The notes under the pieces were generated by a model that ran no database searches, had not been told where the DNA came from, and was given only the letters and a program-made list of their open reading frames with translations. This document shows positions 1 through 9,680 of a DNA stretch of 64,000 nt, one piece after another. This DNA is from Hydrogenophilus sp. (GTDB lineage: Bacteria > Pseudomonadota > Gammaproteobacteria > Burkholderiales > Rhodocyclaceae). Location: assembly GCA_026416515.1 (NCBI GenBank), contig JAOAEZ010000005.1:1-64000 (forward strand). The letters run 5' to 3'. The first letter of the stretch is position 1; every line of letters begins with the position of its first letter. The position numbers and the translations under genes are program-made.

Positions 1-623
1 GGCATAGATGGCCATATCGTTACTCCGAACCAATTTTTCTGCATCGCGCTAACAGGACGCGGATTGGCAACTCATGAGGCCTACCGCTGGCCTGAGACTA
101 CAGGTCTCGAAGGGTGACATGAAACCTAGCTATTGAGACGCAAACACGATTGTAGCGCTTACTGAACATGGAGGCTAAAACGTTTTGTGCGCCATTGACA
201 ACAGGCTCAGCCCCAAGGCCAAGGCGGACAGCAAAAAACACGGTCTCTCACAGCAAGTTGCAGCCTAGGTCAAGCTGGCCTATCCCCGTGCAGGGGCGGC
301 AGCCTGACGACAAGCGTTTCAGAGCAGCCGAACATCGTCCGGGAGATTCTGCAAGCAGCTTCAAGAGCGCAAAGCGTTGCTGATTCAGACGGCGCAACAA
401 GCGTCGAAAGGATAAAACGGTCGATGGCGGAAAACGCCTAAAGCACACCCGCAGACAAGGCCTTGATACGAATGCCGACATCGCCCTGCAGCTGATTCCG
501 CGCATTTGGTTCAGTGCGCATGCTCGAATGAGCCCTTTCGCAAAGTAGCGCGGATTAGGGCGCCCGATGCGGTCACAGAAAGGTTTTTAGTGCGCATTTT
601 CCACTTGGCAGACGTGGCAAGCC
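1..623. other. Left-edge region without a supported gene
   Basis: I see no convincing coding sequence here. Open stretches on both strands are short and interrupted. One plus-strand frame from about 200 to 290 and another from about 310 to 440 look faintly protein-like but are separated by stops and a frame change, so decayed mobile or accessory DNA is possible. Codon usage and packing differ from the dense core genes further right. The stretch lies downstream of the minus-strand CRISPR stub and its terminator. Confidence 0.4.
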
Positions 624-651
624 AAAAAAAAGCCGCCGAAAATTCGGCGGC
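624..651 (-). terminator. Intrinsic terminator behind the CRISPR stub
   Basis: Positions 632-640 (GCCGCCGAA) pair perfectly with 643-651, giving a 9-bp GC-rich stem. On the minus strand the stem is followed by eight T residues (624-631). It begins four bases after the last CRISPR repeat in the minus direction, so transcription of the array from right to left would end here. Confidence 0.75.
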
Positions 652-655
652 AAAA

Positions 656-758
656 GATTCAAGCCCAGCGCGCTGGGATATGGGTGGAAACTTAAGCGGC
701 ACGGGCAGCCTGCCGCCACACAGTTTCAAGCCCAGCGCGCTGGGATATGGGTGGAAAC
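656..758 (-). CRISPR. Two-repeat, one-spacer CRISPR stub
   Basis: A 36-bp unit occurs at 723-758 and again at 656-691 with one mismatch, separated by a 31-bp unique spacer (692-722). The repeat has a perfect internal palindrome (CCCAGCGCGCTGGG) and on the minus strand runs from GTTTCC to TTGAAAC. The single mismatch is at the 3' end of the left copy when read on the minus strand. This is typical of the trailer-end repeat, so I read the array right to left. No cas gene and no room for a leader are seen, because the right repeat directly abuts hsdR-like sequence. With only two copies, another kind of direct repeat cannot be excluded, and I do not assign a CRISPR type. Confidence 0.65.
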
Positions 759-910
759 CAGACGTGTGCGCCACACCTCGTCGTGGCTAGTCGCTCGGAG
801 TGGGTTCCGTCCAGGCCGATGACTTCCTCGCGCTCGATGCGGTAGCCCAGAGTGCGCAGCTGATCCAGCAGCGCCAGTTCGACTTCGGCCTCGGACAGAA
901 AGGAGCTCAT
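759..910 (-). pseudogene. hsdR: Truncated hsdR 5' end (type I restriction subunit)
   Basis: From ATG at 910 the minus strand encodes MSSFLSEAEVELALLDQL and a following GYRIEREEVIGLDG stretch. This matches the usual beginning of type I restriction endonuclease R subunits (SEA-ELALL--L---GY-IE--). The frame then runs into unrelated residues, but a shifted frame restores the typical SHDEV segment, which implies a small frameshift near codons 39-41. The gene ends abruptly at the CRISPR repeat after about 50 codons; the full protein is usually around 800-1000 residues, so nearly all of it is missing. Its ATG overlaps the stop of the upstream GIY-YIG gene (ATGA), as in an intact hsd operon. Confidence 0.65.
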
Positions 911-1761
911 GTCAACTCCGCATCCTGAATCTGTTTGAGGGTGTGGCCTTGCCCGTCTTTCCACTCGATGCGACCATTGGCCGAACGCCCGAGCACAACA
1001 CCCGCCGCGGTGGAGGGTGAATTGAACACAAAGTCCTGCGTGAATCGCAAGCACGTGCCTTCATCCACCAACACTCCCTTGTTCAGTAAAGTGGCGCGCA
1101 GCTCTTTCAAATACGCCGGAGTCGATGGGACTTCTTGTTTGGAGACGGACGATCCTGCCCGTACGATGAACCCCTCCGCGCTTACATTGCCTCGCGCCTC
1201 CAGCCCTTTGGTTTTGAGCCACAAATCACAGGCTGGGTTGGCATCGGCCACGGCCGCTTCGAAGACTGTCAGACCAACCAAAGGCAAGCACAACAGCATA
1301 TCGGCCAAAAAGCCTTCCGCGTCGGCAGCGTCCGCCTCGGACAGCTTAGGCAGCTGAGGCTGGTTGGCCTTGTCCAGATCACACCGCTTGGCGGCAGCAG
1401 CCAGCTCGACCAAGCGGGCTTCTAGATACTGGACGTGGGCCTTGTTGAGGTTTTGATCCTTGCTAATGAACACCACCGCATGGGTCCAGAAGTCTTTCTG
1501 CTTGGCATGCTGTTCCAATCGCGTCAACACCCCATCGCCTTCGCCGACATAGACTCGTGGCAGGGGCTTGTCCGGACTGAGCCCCCAAAGGATATAAACC
1601 CCGGTGCGCCTGAGTGCGTCGCGTTTGCGCACATCGGCAAACAGCGTGCGCGGGAAAACCCATCCCTGTCCCGTCCAGTTCGATTTTTCCAGAATGCGCA
1701 GCCCTTCCGGGTTGCCTGTGGGAAGAAAGATACGCACCGAAAACCCCGTAGTTTGAGACAT
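907..1761 (-). CDS. GIY-YIG nuclease family protein with DUF4357
   Basis: A 284-residue protein that looks intact. Residues about 52-120 carry a GIY-YIG-like fold, with TGVYILWG and RVYVGEGDGVLTRL as the two characteristic strands. The C-terminal 80 residues (EGFIVRAGSSV and onward) match DUF4357, a domain that commonly accompanies GIY-YIG proteins. Genes of this architecture are often found inside type I restriction-modification operons, and here it sits between a RhuM fragment and the hsdR start. Its role in those operons is not established; nuclease activity is inferred from the family only. A GGAAAG ribosome-binding site precedes the ATG at 1761. It appears to be the only complete gene left in this decayed defence locus. 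Confidence 0.75.
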   Translation of the reverse strand: MSQTTGFSVRIFLPTGNPEGLRILEKSNWTGQGWVFPRTLFADVRKRDALRRTGVYILWGLSPDKPLPRVYVGEGDGVLTRLEQHAKQKDFWTHAVVFISKDQNLNKAHVQYLEARLVELAAAAKRCDLDKANQPQLPKLSEADAADAEGFLADMLLCLPLVGLTVFEAAVADANPACDLWLKTKGLEARGNVSAEGFIVRAGSSVSKQEVPSTPAYLKELRATLLNKGVLVDEGTCLRFTQDFVFNSPSTAAGVVLGRSANGRIEWKDGQGHTLKQIQDAELT

Positions 1762-1778
1762 GGTCTTTCCATTTCCGG

Positions 1779-2054
1779 TTACAGTTTCGCCTGCAGCCCG
1801 GCGGCGTTGTATTCAAAGCGCTGGCGGTCCAGGCTAAAACCGCGCGTCAAATGCTCGCGCCCCACGCGCGTGGCCCACTGGCGAAAGCGCGTGCCCTGCT
1901 GCGACTTGACCCGGTAGCCGACCGAGATGATGACGTCGAAATTATAAATCCTGCGCCCCCTCTTGAACTCCAGCAGCTCAACCTCGATGTCGGTGACCGC
2001 GTTAATTTCCTTAATGCGCACCTTAAGTCTCCGTTCCGCCACCACTATCACCAC
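1779..2054 (-). pseudogene. RhuM-family protein fragment
   Basis: The 91-codon frame contains YNFDVIISVGYRVKSQQGT followed by FRQWATRV and LTRGFSLD. This is the core of the RhuM (virulence protein/KilA-N-associated) family often encoded inside type I restriction-modification operons. Family members are normally around 300 residues or more. Here only the central segment is present, the N-terminal 30 residues do not look like the family, and the frame stops soon after the conserved block. I call it a remnant. It precedes the GIY-YIG gene by 17 bases on the same strand. Confidence 0.6.
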
Positions 2055-2185
2055 CGAACCACCCAGGAGATGCTTAAAGTTGTCCTAAAGCCCCCAACTC
2101 TTGTCCACCAAGGCCGTCATCGGCGGCCTTGAGCCATAGTCTCTTGCGCTGGATAAAAGCGCGTGGAGCAGAACCCAGCAGCGCC

Positions 2186-2215
2186 TTGTCCGAAAGTAGT
2201 GGCTACGGGTAAAAT
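2186..2215 (+). promoter_or_regulatory. Candidate sigma70 promoter for rpe-gph-trpE
   Basis: TTGTCC (2186-2191) is followed after 18 bases by TAAAAT (2210-2215). The predicted start near 2222 lies ahead of the ATG at 2245 and argues against the upstream TTG at 2224 as the rpe start. This is pattern-based only. Confidence 0.4.
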
Positions 2216-2244
2216 AAAGGGCGTTGGAGTTTCCGGACTCGATC

Positions 2245-2934
2245 ATGCTGCCCTATCGCATCGCTCCCTCTATCCTCTCGGCCAACTTCGCCAAACTGGG
2301 TGAAGAGGTAGACAACGTGCTCGCCGCTGGTGCCGACATGGTCCATTTCGATGTGATGGACAACCACTATGTCCCCAACCTCACGGTAGGGCCGCTGGTG
2401 TGCGAAGCACTGCGCAAGCATGGGGTTACTGCGCCCATCGACGTGCATCTGATGGTTAAGCCAGTCGATCGCATCATCCCCGATTTTGCCAAAGCGGGGG
2501 CCACCTACATCACCTTTCATCCAGAAGCGAGCGAGCACATCGACCGCACGATAGGGCTGATCCGCGACCATGGCTGCAAACCGGGTCTGGTGCTCAACCC
2601 AGCCACCCCCATCGAAGTCTTGGAATGGGTATTGGAAAAGCTTGACATGGTCCTCCTGATGAGCGTAAACCCGGGCTTTGGGGGGCAAAAGTTCATCCCC
2701 TACGTCCTGGAAAAAGCCCGTCGGGTGCGCCGCATGATCGATGCGCGGGCGCCGCACGTAAGCTTGGAGATCGACGGCGGTGTAGGGCCAGCCAACATCG
2801 CCGAAGTCGCGCGTGCGGGTGTAGACACCTTCGTCGCCGGTTCGGCGATCTTCGGTGCCGGCAAGGAAAGCGACCCTCATCGCTACGACAGCGTCATTGC
2901 CGCGATGCGTGCGGAGTTGGCCAAAATAGTATGA
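2245..2934 (+). CDS. rpe: Ribulose-phosphate 3-epimerase
   Basis: Interconverts D-ribulose 5-phosphate and D-xylulose 5-phosphate in the pentose phosphate and Calvin cycles. The 229-residue TIM-barrel protein shows the family hallmarks: [17 protein letters not shown] at the N-terminus, [12 protein letters not shown] with the metal-binding His and Asp, the HLMV segment, the [10 protein letters not shown] phosphate loop and EIDGGV. I start it at the ATG giving MLPYRIAPS because family members begin only a few residues before IAPSILSA; a TTG 21 bases upstream is less likely. It overlaps gph by four bases, which indicates translational coupling in an rpe-gph-trpE operon as in many proteobacteria. 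Confidence 0.93.
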   Translation: MLPYRIAPSILSANFAKLGEEVDNVLAAGADMVHFDVMDNHYVPNLTVGPLVCEALRKHGVTAPIDVHLMVKPVDRIIPDFAKAGATYITFHPEASEHIDRTIGLIRDHGCKPGLVLNPATPIEVLEWVLEKLDMVLLMSVNPGFGGQKFIPYVLEKARRVRRMIDARAPHVSLEIDGGVGPANIAEVARAGVDTFVAGSAIFGAGKESDPHRYDSVIAAMRAELAKIV

Positions 2935-3653
2935 ACACATCGCCCGAGCCCGAATCAAAGGCGCACCGCGTTCTCCGTTCACCTCTCCCTGTCAAAGCGG
3001 TCGTGATCGACTTGGATGGCACCATCCTCGACACGGCGCCCGACCTGATCGACGCCGCGGCAGCTATGACGCAAGAGCTGGGTCTACCTATCCCCGACCC
3101 AGAGCGGCTGAAGAGCTACATCGGTAATGGCATCGTATCTCTTGTCAAACGGGTGCTCACCGGTAAAATCGACGCCGAACCCCCGGCGGACCTCTTTGCA
3201 CGGGCTCTACCCATCTTCGAACGCTACTACCGTCAATGGATATCGCGCAAAAGTCGCCCCTACCCTGGAGCGATCGAAGGGCTGCGGGCCTTTCAAGCGA
3301 AAGGTTTACGCCTCGCCTGTGTTACCAATAAAGCGATGCGCTTTACCGAACCGCTCCTCAAAGAGACCGGCCTATACGACCTCTTCGACCTCATTATCGC
3401 CGGCGACACGCTCCCGGAAAAGAAACCCTCCCCGTTGCCGCTTCAACACACCTGTGCCGTCTTTAAAATCGCTCCCCGCGAGCTACTCATGATCGGCGAC
3501 TCGGCCAACGATACCCAAGCAGCGCGCGCCGCTGGCTGTCCCGTCTTCTGTGTTCCCTATGGCTACAACCGCGGTCAACCGGTCGAGGCGCTTGAACCCG
3601 ACGCTGTCGTCGCTTCGCTCGCCGAAGCCGCTGAGTGGGTGGTTAAGGCGTGA
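2931..3653 (+). CDS. gph: Phosphoglycolate phosphatase
   Basis: HAD-superfamily hydrolase of 240 residues that dephosphorylates 2-phosphoglycolate, made by Rubisco oxygenation or DNA repair. HAD motif I is [15 protein letters not shown] (nucleophile and acid/base Asp), the motif II region is CVTNKA, the Lys is in EKKPSPLPL, and motif IV is [13 protein letters not shown]. The cap domain lies between residues about 45 and 120. About 20 unconserved residues precede motif I. The start overlaps the rpe stop (ATGA). The rpe-gph pairing supports this assignment over a generic HAD phosphatase. Confidence 0.9.
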   Translation: MNTSPEPESKAHRVLRSPLPVKAVVIDLDGTILDTAPDLIDAAAAMTQELGLPIPDPERLKSYIGNGIVSLVKRVLTGKIDAEPPADLFARALPIFERYYRQWISRKSRPYPGAIEGLRAFQAKGLRLACVTNKAMRFTEPLLKETGLYDLFDLIIAGDTLPEKKPSPLPLQHTCAVFKIAPRELLMIGDSANDTQAARAAGCPVFCVPYGYNRGQPVEALEPDAVVASLAEAAEWVVKA

Positions 3654-5143
3654 TGACTCAAGAGCAATTTGACGCGTTGGCCCGCAGCGGTTACAACCGC
3701 ATCCCCGTCTTCCAAGTCTTTCCAGCAGACCTTGACACCCCGCTCGCGCTCTACCTCAAGCTCGCCAACGGCCCCTACACCTACCTCCTCGAATCGGTAA
3801 TCGGCGGCGAACGCTTCGGCCGTTACTCCTTCATCGGCTTACCCGCGCGCACCCTCCTGCGCGTTTGTGGCCAGCTCGTTCGCGTCGAGGTCAACGGCGC
3901 CCTCTCAGAGCAACACGATTGTGCCGACCCCCTCGCCTTCATTCAAGACTTCCTCGGCCGTTATCGCACTGTGCCGCTGGTAGGGCTACCGCGTTTTCCT
4001 GGCGGATTATGCGGCTATTTTGGTTACGACACGGTACGCTATATCGAAAAGCGGCTTGCGCACGCGGTCAAACCCGACCCCATCGCCGCGCCGGATATCC
4101 TCCTCATGCTCACCGACGAGCTTGCGGTCGTAGACAATCTCACCGGCCGTCTCACCCTTATCGTCTATGTCGACCCGCGAACGCCTGAAGCCTATACTCG
4201 CGCACAAGAGCGGCTTCAAGAACTGGCTGTTGCCCTTGACCGTCCCGTACGCCCTCCCCCTTCGATGCACACTGAAGCCACGGAAGCGGTCAGTGAATTC
4301 GGGGAAGTCTCCTTCAAAGCAGCTGTGGCGCGCGCTCAACGCTACATTCACGACGGCGAGATCATGCAAGTTGTGCTCTCGCAGCGCCTCCACCGCCCCT
4401 TTTGCGCCCACCCGCTCGCCCTCTACCGGGCACTGCGCACGCTCAACCCATCTCCCTATATGTTTTACTTCGACCTCGGCGATCTCCACCTCGTCGGAGC
4501 CTCCCCCGAAATCCTGGTACGTTTAGAAGAGGGGACGGTCACCGTGCGCCCCATCGCCGGTACGCGGCCGCGGGGAACCACGCGCGAGGAAGATCTGCGT
4601 TTGGAAGCTGACCTCATCGCCGACCCTAAAGAACGGGCCGAGCATCTGCAACTGTTAGACCTCGGGCGCAACGACGTCGGGCGGATCGCCGAAGCAGGCA
4701 GCGTACGGGTCACTGAACAGATGGTAGTGGAACGCTACTCGCACGTCATGCACCTTGTCTCCAATATTGAAGGAAAGCTGCGGAAAGGTCTTACGGCGAT
4801 GGACGTACTGCGCGCCACCTTTCCCGCTGGTACGGTAAGCGGTGCCCCCAAAATCCGCGCGATGGAAATCATCGACGAATTGGAACCGGTCAAGCGCGGT
4901 GTTTATGCCGGTGCGGTAGGGTATCTCGGCTTCAACGGCAACATGGATTTGGCCATCGCCATTCGCACCGCCCTCATCAAGGATCAAATCCTCTACGTAC
5001 AAGCGGGTGCCGGAATCGTCGCTGACAGCGTGCCCGACAACGAATGGGGTGAAACCTGCAATAAGGCTCGAGCGATCCTCCGCGCTGCCGAGCTTGCCTT
5101 AGGGAACGACCTCGCCTTCCCTCCTCCTCTCCTCTCTTTTTAG
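3653..5143 (+). CDS. trpE: Anthranilate synthase component I
   Basis: Converts chorismate to anthranilate with the TrpG glutaminase subunit, the first committed step of tryptophan synthesis. The protein of about 496 residues has the N-terminal regulatory region with [16 protein letters not shown], whose LLES element binds the feedback inhibitor tryptophan. The C-terminal chorismate-binding domain carries [18 protein letters not shown] and GTVSGAPK. I choose the ATG at 3653, one base into the gph stop, over the GTG at 3650, because of spacing from the AAGG element. trpG, which usually follows, is not next door, so the partner must be encoded elsewhere. The last residues (FPPPLLSF) come from a polypyrimidine tract. 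Confidence 0.94.
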   Translation: MTQEQFDALARSGYNRIPVFQVFPADLDTPLALYLKLANGPYTYLLESVIGGERFGRYSFIGLPARTLLRVCGQLVRVEVNGALSEQHDCADPLAFIQDFLGRYRTVPLVGLPRFPGGLCGYFGYDTVRYIEKRLAHAVKPDPIAAPDILLMLTDELAVVDNLTGRLTLIVYVDPRTPEAYTRAQERLQELAVALDRPVRPPPSMHTEATEAVSEFGEVSFKAAVARAQRYIHDGEIMQVVLSQRLHRPFCAHPLALYRALRTLNPSPYMFYFDLGDLHLVGASPEILVRLEEGTVTVRPIAGTRPRGTTREEDLRLEADLIADPKERAEHLQLLDLGRNDVGRIAEAGSVRVTEQMVVERYSHVMHLVSNIEGKLRKGLTAMDVLRATFPAGTVSGAPKIRAMEIIDELEPVKRGVYAGAVGYLGFNGNMDLAIAIRTALIKDQILYVQAGAGIVADSVPDNEWGETCNKARAILRAAELALGNDLAFPPPLLSF

Positions 5144-5216
5144 CGGCACCTGCTCTTCCTCCTCCGCTGTAAAGTGGTGCGCGCCCCCCGTGTGGTTCTC
5201 TCCTCTCTCAACCTTC

Positions 5217-5245
5217 TTGCCATCCTCTCGAACCCTTCGTACAAT
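5217..5245 (+). promoter_or_regulatory. Candidate sigma70 promoter
   Basis: TTGCCA (5217-5222) and TACAAT (5240-5245) are separated by exactly 17 bases. The predicted transcription start near 5252 leaves a leader of about 23 bases before the ATG at 5275. Confidence 0.55.
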
Positions 5246-5274
5246 TTTTTCTTCTAAATTTTCACCTCCCTCTC

Positions 5275-5889
5275 ATGCTCCGTCTGCTCCTCTTCCTCCT
5301 TCTCACCCCTCCTCTCATCGGCAACGCTACCACTCTCTACCGCTGTTCTACCCCCGCTGGAACCATCTGGCAAGAGCGCCCCTGTCCCAACGCTCAACCT
5401 CTCTCGATCTCCCCGCAACCGCCCCTCTCTCCCCCCGCCTCCCCGCCGCCCTCGACCCGTAAGAAATCGCCGCCCTCTCCCTCCCCTGCTGTTGCCGAGC
5501 GGCTCGCTGCGATCCGTCAAGAAATCGCCGCGCTCGAGCAGGAGCGTCACCAGCTTCGCGCCCAACTTCTCGCCGACCTCGAGGCCCTCTCCGCCGCTCC
5601 CCGCTCCTCCCTCTCACCCCCCTCTTCCTCCTCCTCCCACCCCTCCTCCCACTCATCCGCTCGAACGTCTACCCCTACCTCTTCATCCCCCCACTCTTCT
5701 TCCGTAATCCCCTCCTCCGCTTCCCTCGTTCGCGCCCAGCAAACCATCGAACGTCAACGGCACGAGCAGCTTCGCGAACGCGAGCGTCGCTACCGTGCGG
5801 AACTTCGCCTCATCGAAACCCGCCTCAAAGCCCTTCAGGCAGAAGCCCGTCGTCTTGAACGGGCAACCGCTGCTCCCTCCGCTCCGTGA
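5275..5889 (+). CDS. Exported DUF4124-like protein with coiled coil
   Basis: A 204-residue protein of unknown function. It begins with a signal peptide (MLRLLLFLLLTPPLIGNA), followed by LYRCSTPAGTIWQERPCP, which fits the two-cysteine DUF4124 module. Residues about 70-105 and 155-200 are Arg/Glu/Gln-rich and should form coiled coils. Between them lie Pro- and Ser-rich low-complexity segments encoded by long C/T tracts (about 5590-5720). A good promoter sits just upstream, but the ATG has no purine-rich ribosome-binding site. Probably periplasmic. It is the last plus-strand gene before the convergent pccA. Confidence 0.7.
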   Translation: MLRLLLFLLLTPPLIGNATTLYRCSTPAGTIWQERPCPNAQPLSISPQPPLSPPASPPPSTRKKSPPSPSPAVAERLAAIRQEIAALEQERHQLRAQLLADLEALSAAPRSSLSPPSSSSSHPSSHSSARTSTPTSSSPHSSSVIPSSASLVRAQQTIERQRHEQLRERERRYRAELRLIETRLKALQAEARRLERATAAPSAP

Positions 5890-5997
5890 TCTCTTTTCTC
5901 TTCACCCATCCGAGGGTGTCGTTCGCCTCACCCTCTCCTCCCCATACCGTGGCCGATTGCCTCTCCCCTCCCTGCTCTCCGCTCTTCGCCGTCTGAC

Positions 5998-8088
5998 CTA
6001 CTCAAACTCCAGAATCACCTGATCCACTGCCACGCTCGACCCCGGCACTGCCACGATCGCCTTCACCACTCCATCGCGCTCAGCCCGCAGCACGTTCTCC
6101 ATCTTCATCGCCTCGATCACCGCCAATCGTTCCCCCGCCTTCACTGCCTGTCCCACCCGCACGGAAATCTCCCGCAGCAACCCCGGCATCGGCGACAACA
6201 GCAAGCGGCTCCGATCCTCTGCCTCCCGAACTGGCATCCATCGCCACAGCGGTGCTGCCTCGATCGGCAACACCTGGAGACGAACCACTCCTCCGCGGTG
6301 GCGCAACACCATCCACTCCCCCGCCCGCTCCACCTGCAGCACCAGCGAATGGTCGGCCACCACCGCTGGCAAGCGGATTCGTCCCCAATGCCAACTCGCC
6401 GGTATCTCCACCTCTACCCCATGGCCACCGACGTGTACCGTAAAGCGGCTAGCGGAAAGCGCCTCTACCTCGGCGCTCACCCCCAACGCCTCTCCTTTCA
6501 ACGTCCCCTCTTGGACTTTTCTTCGCCGATGCACATCCTCCTCATCGAAAATCACGATTTTCCTAGGAGGAGCGAACCCTGGGTTCCCCTCGCTATACGC
6601 TCCCCTATTTCTTCCCTCCCACCCCACGGCCCCGCCCGCGCGCATCGACCCTGCTGTCTGCTCCTCTCGCCACCACAAAACCGCCGCCACGGCCCGCAAA
6701 GCCACTGGATCCTCTACTGCCACCCCGCTTGGCGAAAATCCCCCTGGAAACTCCTCGGCCACAAACTCTGTCGACAAATCCCCTCTCTGGAAGCGGGGAT
6801 GGGCCATGACCGCGGCCTGGAATGCCACGTTGGTCGCCACTCCGCGCACCACAAATCCATCCAAAGCCGTACGCATTCGTTCGATCGCCTCGGCGCGCGT
6901 TTGTCCATGGGTGATCACCTTAGCGATCATCGAATCGTAAAAAACTGAAATTTCCCCCCCCTCCTCCACACCGCAATCGACGCGCACAGCCCCAGGAATG
7001 GGCTCTGGGGGATCGAACCGCACCAACCGTCCCACGGACGGCAAAAACCCGCGCGTCGGATCCTCCGCGTTGATACGGCACTCGATTGCCCATCCATGGA
7101 TGGTCAAATCCTCTTGGCGCAACGTCAAGCGCTCTCCGGCCGCGATTCGAATCATCCACTCCACCAGATCGATTCCGGTGATCATCTCCGTCACCGGATG
7201 CTCCACCTGCAGCCGCGTATTCATCTCCAAAAAGTAAAACGAGCGATCTCCCCCCACCACAAACTCCACGGTCCCCGCGGACTGGTAATTTACCGCCTTT
7301 GCCAAGCGGACAGCCTGTTCCCCCATCGCTCGGCGCATCTCTGGAGTCACAAACGGGCTTGGAGCCTCCTCCACCAACTTCTGATGGCGGCGCTGAATCG
7401 AACACTCTCGTTCAAACAGATAGAGGCAATTGCCGTAGGCATCTGCCAGCACCTGAACCTCGATATGGCGGGGTTTTTCGATAAACTTCTCTATAAACAC
7501 CCGCTCATCGCCAAACGCGTTGCGCGCCTCGTTCTGGCACGACACGAACCCCTCGCGGCACTCGGCATCGTTGCGCGCGATTCGCAACCCCTTTCCTCCA
7601 CCGCCCGCTGAAGCCTTGATCATCACCGGATAGCCGATCGCGCGGGCCACCGCCACTGCCTCCTCAGCTGAAGGGATCGGCTCCAAATGGCCGGGGATTG
7701 TATTCACCCCTGCGGCCTCGGCCAATCGTTTAGCGGCGATCTTATCGCCCATCGCCGCGATAGCGGACGCCTTTGGACCGATGAAGACAATCCCGTTCTC
7801 CTCCAGCAATTTCGCGAACAGCTCGTTTTCCGACAAAAATCCATACCCTGGGTGGACCGCCTCAGCTCCTGTCGTCCGGCACGCCTCGACGATTCGCTCC
7901 GCCACCAAGTAGGAGTCGCGCGCCGGGGCAGGGCCGATCGGCACCGCCTCATCGGCCAACTGGACATGTCGTGCGCGGGAATCGGCCTCGGAAAAGACGG
8001 CCACGGTACGAATTCCCATTCTGCGGGCGGTCGCGATCACTCGGCACGCAATCTCACCCCGATTGGCCACCAAAATCTTTCCAAACAT
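5998..8088 (-). CDS. pccA: Propionyl/acetyl-CoA carboxylase, biotin-carrying alpha subunit
   Basis: Carboxylates its own biotin using ATP and bicarbonate and passes the carboxyl group to PccB. The 696-residue protein starts at MFGKILVANRGEIACRV, the standard beginning of the biotin carboxylase domain. It contains the ATP-grasp glycine-rich segment KASAGGGGKGLR and EMNTRLQVEHPVTE, and ends in a biotinyl domain with the AMKM motif (biotin Lys near residue 662). An upstream in-frame start would overlap pccB, but family alignment and GAGAG before the ATG favour 8088. It is last in the operon mutA-meaB-pccB-pccA, which makes propionyl-CoA the likely substrate. Confidence 0.92.
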   Translation of the reverse strand: MFGKILVANRGEIACRVIATARRMGIRTVAVFSEADSRARHVQLADEAVPIGPAPARDSYLVAERIVEACRTTGAEAVHPGYGFLSENELFAKLLEENGIVFIGPKASAIAAMGDKIAAKRLAEAAGVNTIPGHLEPIPSAEEAVAVARAIGYPVMIKASAGGGGKGLRIARNDAECREGFVSCQNEARNAFGDERVFIEKFIEKPRHIEVQVLADAYGNCLYLFERECSIQRRHQKLVEEAPSPFVTPEMRRAMGEQAVRLAKAVNYQSAGTVEFVVGGDRSFYFLEMNTRLQVEHPVTEMITGIDLVEWMIRIAAGERLTLRQEDLTIHGWAIECRINAEDPTRGFLPSVGRLVRFDPPEPIPGAVRVDCGVEEGGEISVFYDSMIAKVITHGQTRAEAIERMRTALDGFVVRGVATNVAFQAAVMAHPRFQRGDLSTEFVAEEFPGGFSPSGVAVEDPVALRAVAAVLWWREEQTAGSMRAGGAVGWEGRNRGAYSEGNPGFAPPRKIVIFDEEDVHRRRKVQEGTLKGEALGVSAEVEALSASRFTVHVGGHGVEVEIPASWHWGRIRLPAVVADHSLVLQVERAGEWMVLRHRGGVVRLQVLPIEAAPLWRWMPVREAEDRSRLLLSPMPGLLREISVRVGQAVKAGERLAVIEAMKMENVLRAERDGVVKAIVAVPGSSVAVDQVILEFE

Positions 8089-8102
8089 CTCTCGTGCCCC
8101 TT

Positions 8103-9635
8103 TCACAGCGGCAAATTGCAATGTTTACGCCATGGATTGGAAAGCTCCTTAGTCTCGAGCAAAGACAACGCCCGGATGATGCGGCGGCGGGTTGAATGGG
8201 GCATAATCACATCATCGACAAACCCTCGCTGGGCGGCCACGAAGGGATTAGCGAACTTCTCCCGGTATTCGGCCTCACGCGCTGCGATCCGCTCGGCGTC
8301 TCCCTTCTCAGCTCGGAAAATAATCTCCACTGCTCCTTTAGGTCCCATCACCGCGATCTCTGCGGTAGGCCATGCCAAATTTACATCTCCTCGCAAATGC
8401 TTGCTGCTCATCACGTCGTAGGCTCCCCCGTATGCTTTTCGGGTAATGACAGTCACCTTGGGCACTGTGGCCTCGGCGTAAGCGAAGAGCAATTTAGCCC
8501 CATGTTTGATGATTCCCCCGTACTCCTGTGCTGTTCCGGGCAGGAATCCGGGAACATCCACGAAAGTCACCAAAGGGATATGGAAAGCATCGCAAAAGCG
8601 CACGAAGCGCGCCGCCTTGATCGAACTCTTGATATCCAAGCACCCCGCCAGCACCATTGGCTGGTTAGCGACGATTCCGGCGGTTCGTCCGTTAAAGCGG
8701 CCGAAACCGATCACCACATTTTGAGCGAAATCGGGCTGCAGCTCGAAAAAATCTCCCTCATCGACCACTTTCGTGATCAGTTCTTTCATATCGTAGGGCT
8801 GGTTCGGGTTAGTTGGGATCAACGTATCCAAAGAGAAATCCAACCGCTCGGGATCGTCGCGGCATGTTCGGACCGGCGGTCGCTCTCGGTTATTCAGTGG
8901 CAAAAAATCGAACAACCGCCGCACCGCCAACAATGCCTCCACATCGTTATCGAAGGCGGCATCGGCCACCCCTGACTTGGTCGTATGGGTCACGGCGCCC
9001 CCTAATTCTTCGGCGGTAACCTCCTCGTGTGTGACGGTCTTCACCACATCGGGGCCGGTTACAAACATATAGGAAGTATCGCGTACCATAAAAATGAAAT
9101 CGGTCATCGCCGGGCTATACACCGCGCCTCCGGCGCACGGCCCCATGATCACGCTGATCTGAGGAATCACTCCGGAGGCCAGCACATTGCGCTGAAATAC
9201 TTCTGCGTACCCTCCCAAAGAGGCCACTCCCTCCTGGATTCGCGCTCCTCCGGAATCGTTCAATCCGATTACGGGAGCTCCGACTCGCATTGCATGATCC
9301 ATCACCTTGCAGATCTTCTCTGCGTGGGCCTCTGACAACGATCCCCCGAAAACGGTGAAATCCTGGCTAAACACAAACACCCTTCTCCCATGGATCGTTC
9401 CATGTCCGGTCACCACCCCATCGCCGGGAATTCGCTCCTGTTCCATGCCGAAGTCGTAGCACCGATGCTCTTTGAAAAGATCCCACTCCTCGAAGCTTCC
9501 CGCATCGAGCAACACCGTCAATCGCTCGCGGGCGGTCAATTTCCCCTTTGCATGTTGCTGGGCGATCCGTTTCGCTCCTCCTCCCTGCAGGGCCTGTTCC
9601 CGTTTCTCGCTCAACACCCTTAGCACCCGATCCAT
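8103..9635 (-). CDS. pccB: Propionyl-CoA carboxylase beta subunit (carboxyltransferase)
   Basis: Transfers the carboxyl group from biotin to propionyl-CoA, giving methylmalonyl-CoA. The 510-residue protein has the two crotonase-like carboxyltransferase halves. The first contains [17 protein letters not shown] and [12 protein letters not shown], with [13 protein letters not shown] as an oxyanion-hole glycine segment. The second contains [10 protein letters not shown] and [13 protein letters not shown]. Length and motifs match PccB/MmdA-type proteins. It lies 14 bases upstream of pccA and follows meaB on the same strand. A preference for propionyl-CoA over acetyl-CoA is inferred from the linked mutase. 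Confidence 0.93.
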   Translation of the reverse strand: MDRVLRVLSEKREQALQGGGAKRIAQQHAKGKLTARERLTVLLDAGSFEEWDLFKEHRCYDFGMEQERIPGDGVVTGHGTIHGRRVFVFSQDFTVFGGSLSEAHAEKICKVMDHAMRVGAPVIGLNDSGGARIQEGVASLGGYAEVFQRNVLASGVIPQISVIMGPCAGGAVYSPAMTDFIFMVRDTSYMFVTGPDVVKTVTHEEVTAEELGGAVTHTTKSGVADAAFDNDVEALLAVRRLFDFLPLNNRERPPVRTCRDDPERLDFSLDTLIPTNPNQPYDMKELITKVVDEGDFFELQPDFAQNVVIGFGRFNGRTAGIVANQPMVLAGCLDIKSSIKAARFVRFCDAFHIPLVTFVDVPGFLPGTAQEYGGIIKHGAKLLFAYAEATVPKVTVITRKAYGGAYDVMSSKHLRGDVNLAWPTAEIAVMGPKGAVEIIFRAEKGDAERIAAREAEYREKFANPFVAAQRGFVDDVIMPHSTRRRIIRALSLLETKELSNPWRKHCNLPL

Positions 9636-9680
9636 TTGCGCTGCTCCTAAAACGAATCCATCAAAAACCGTTAGTCCTCT

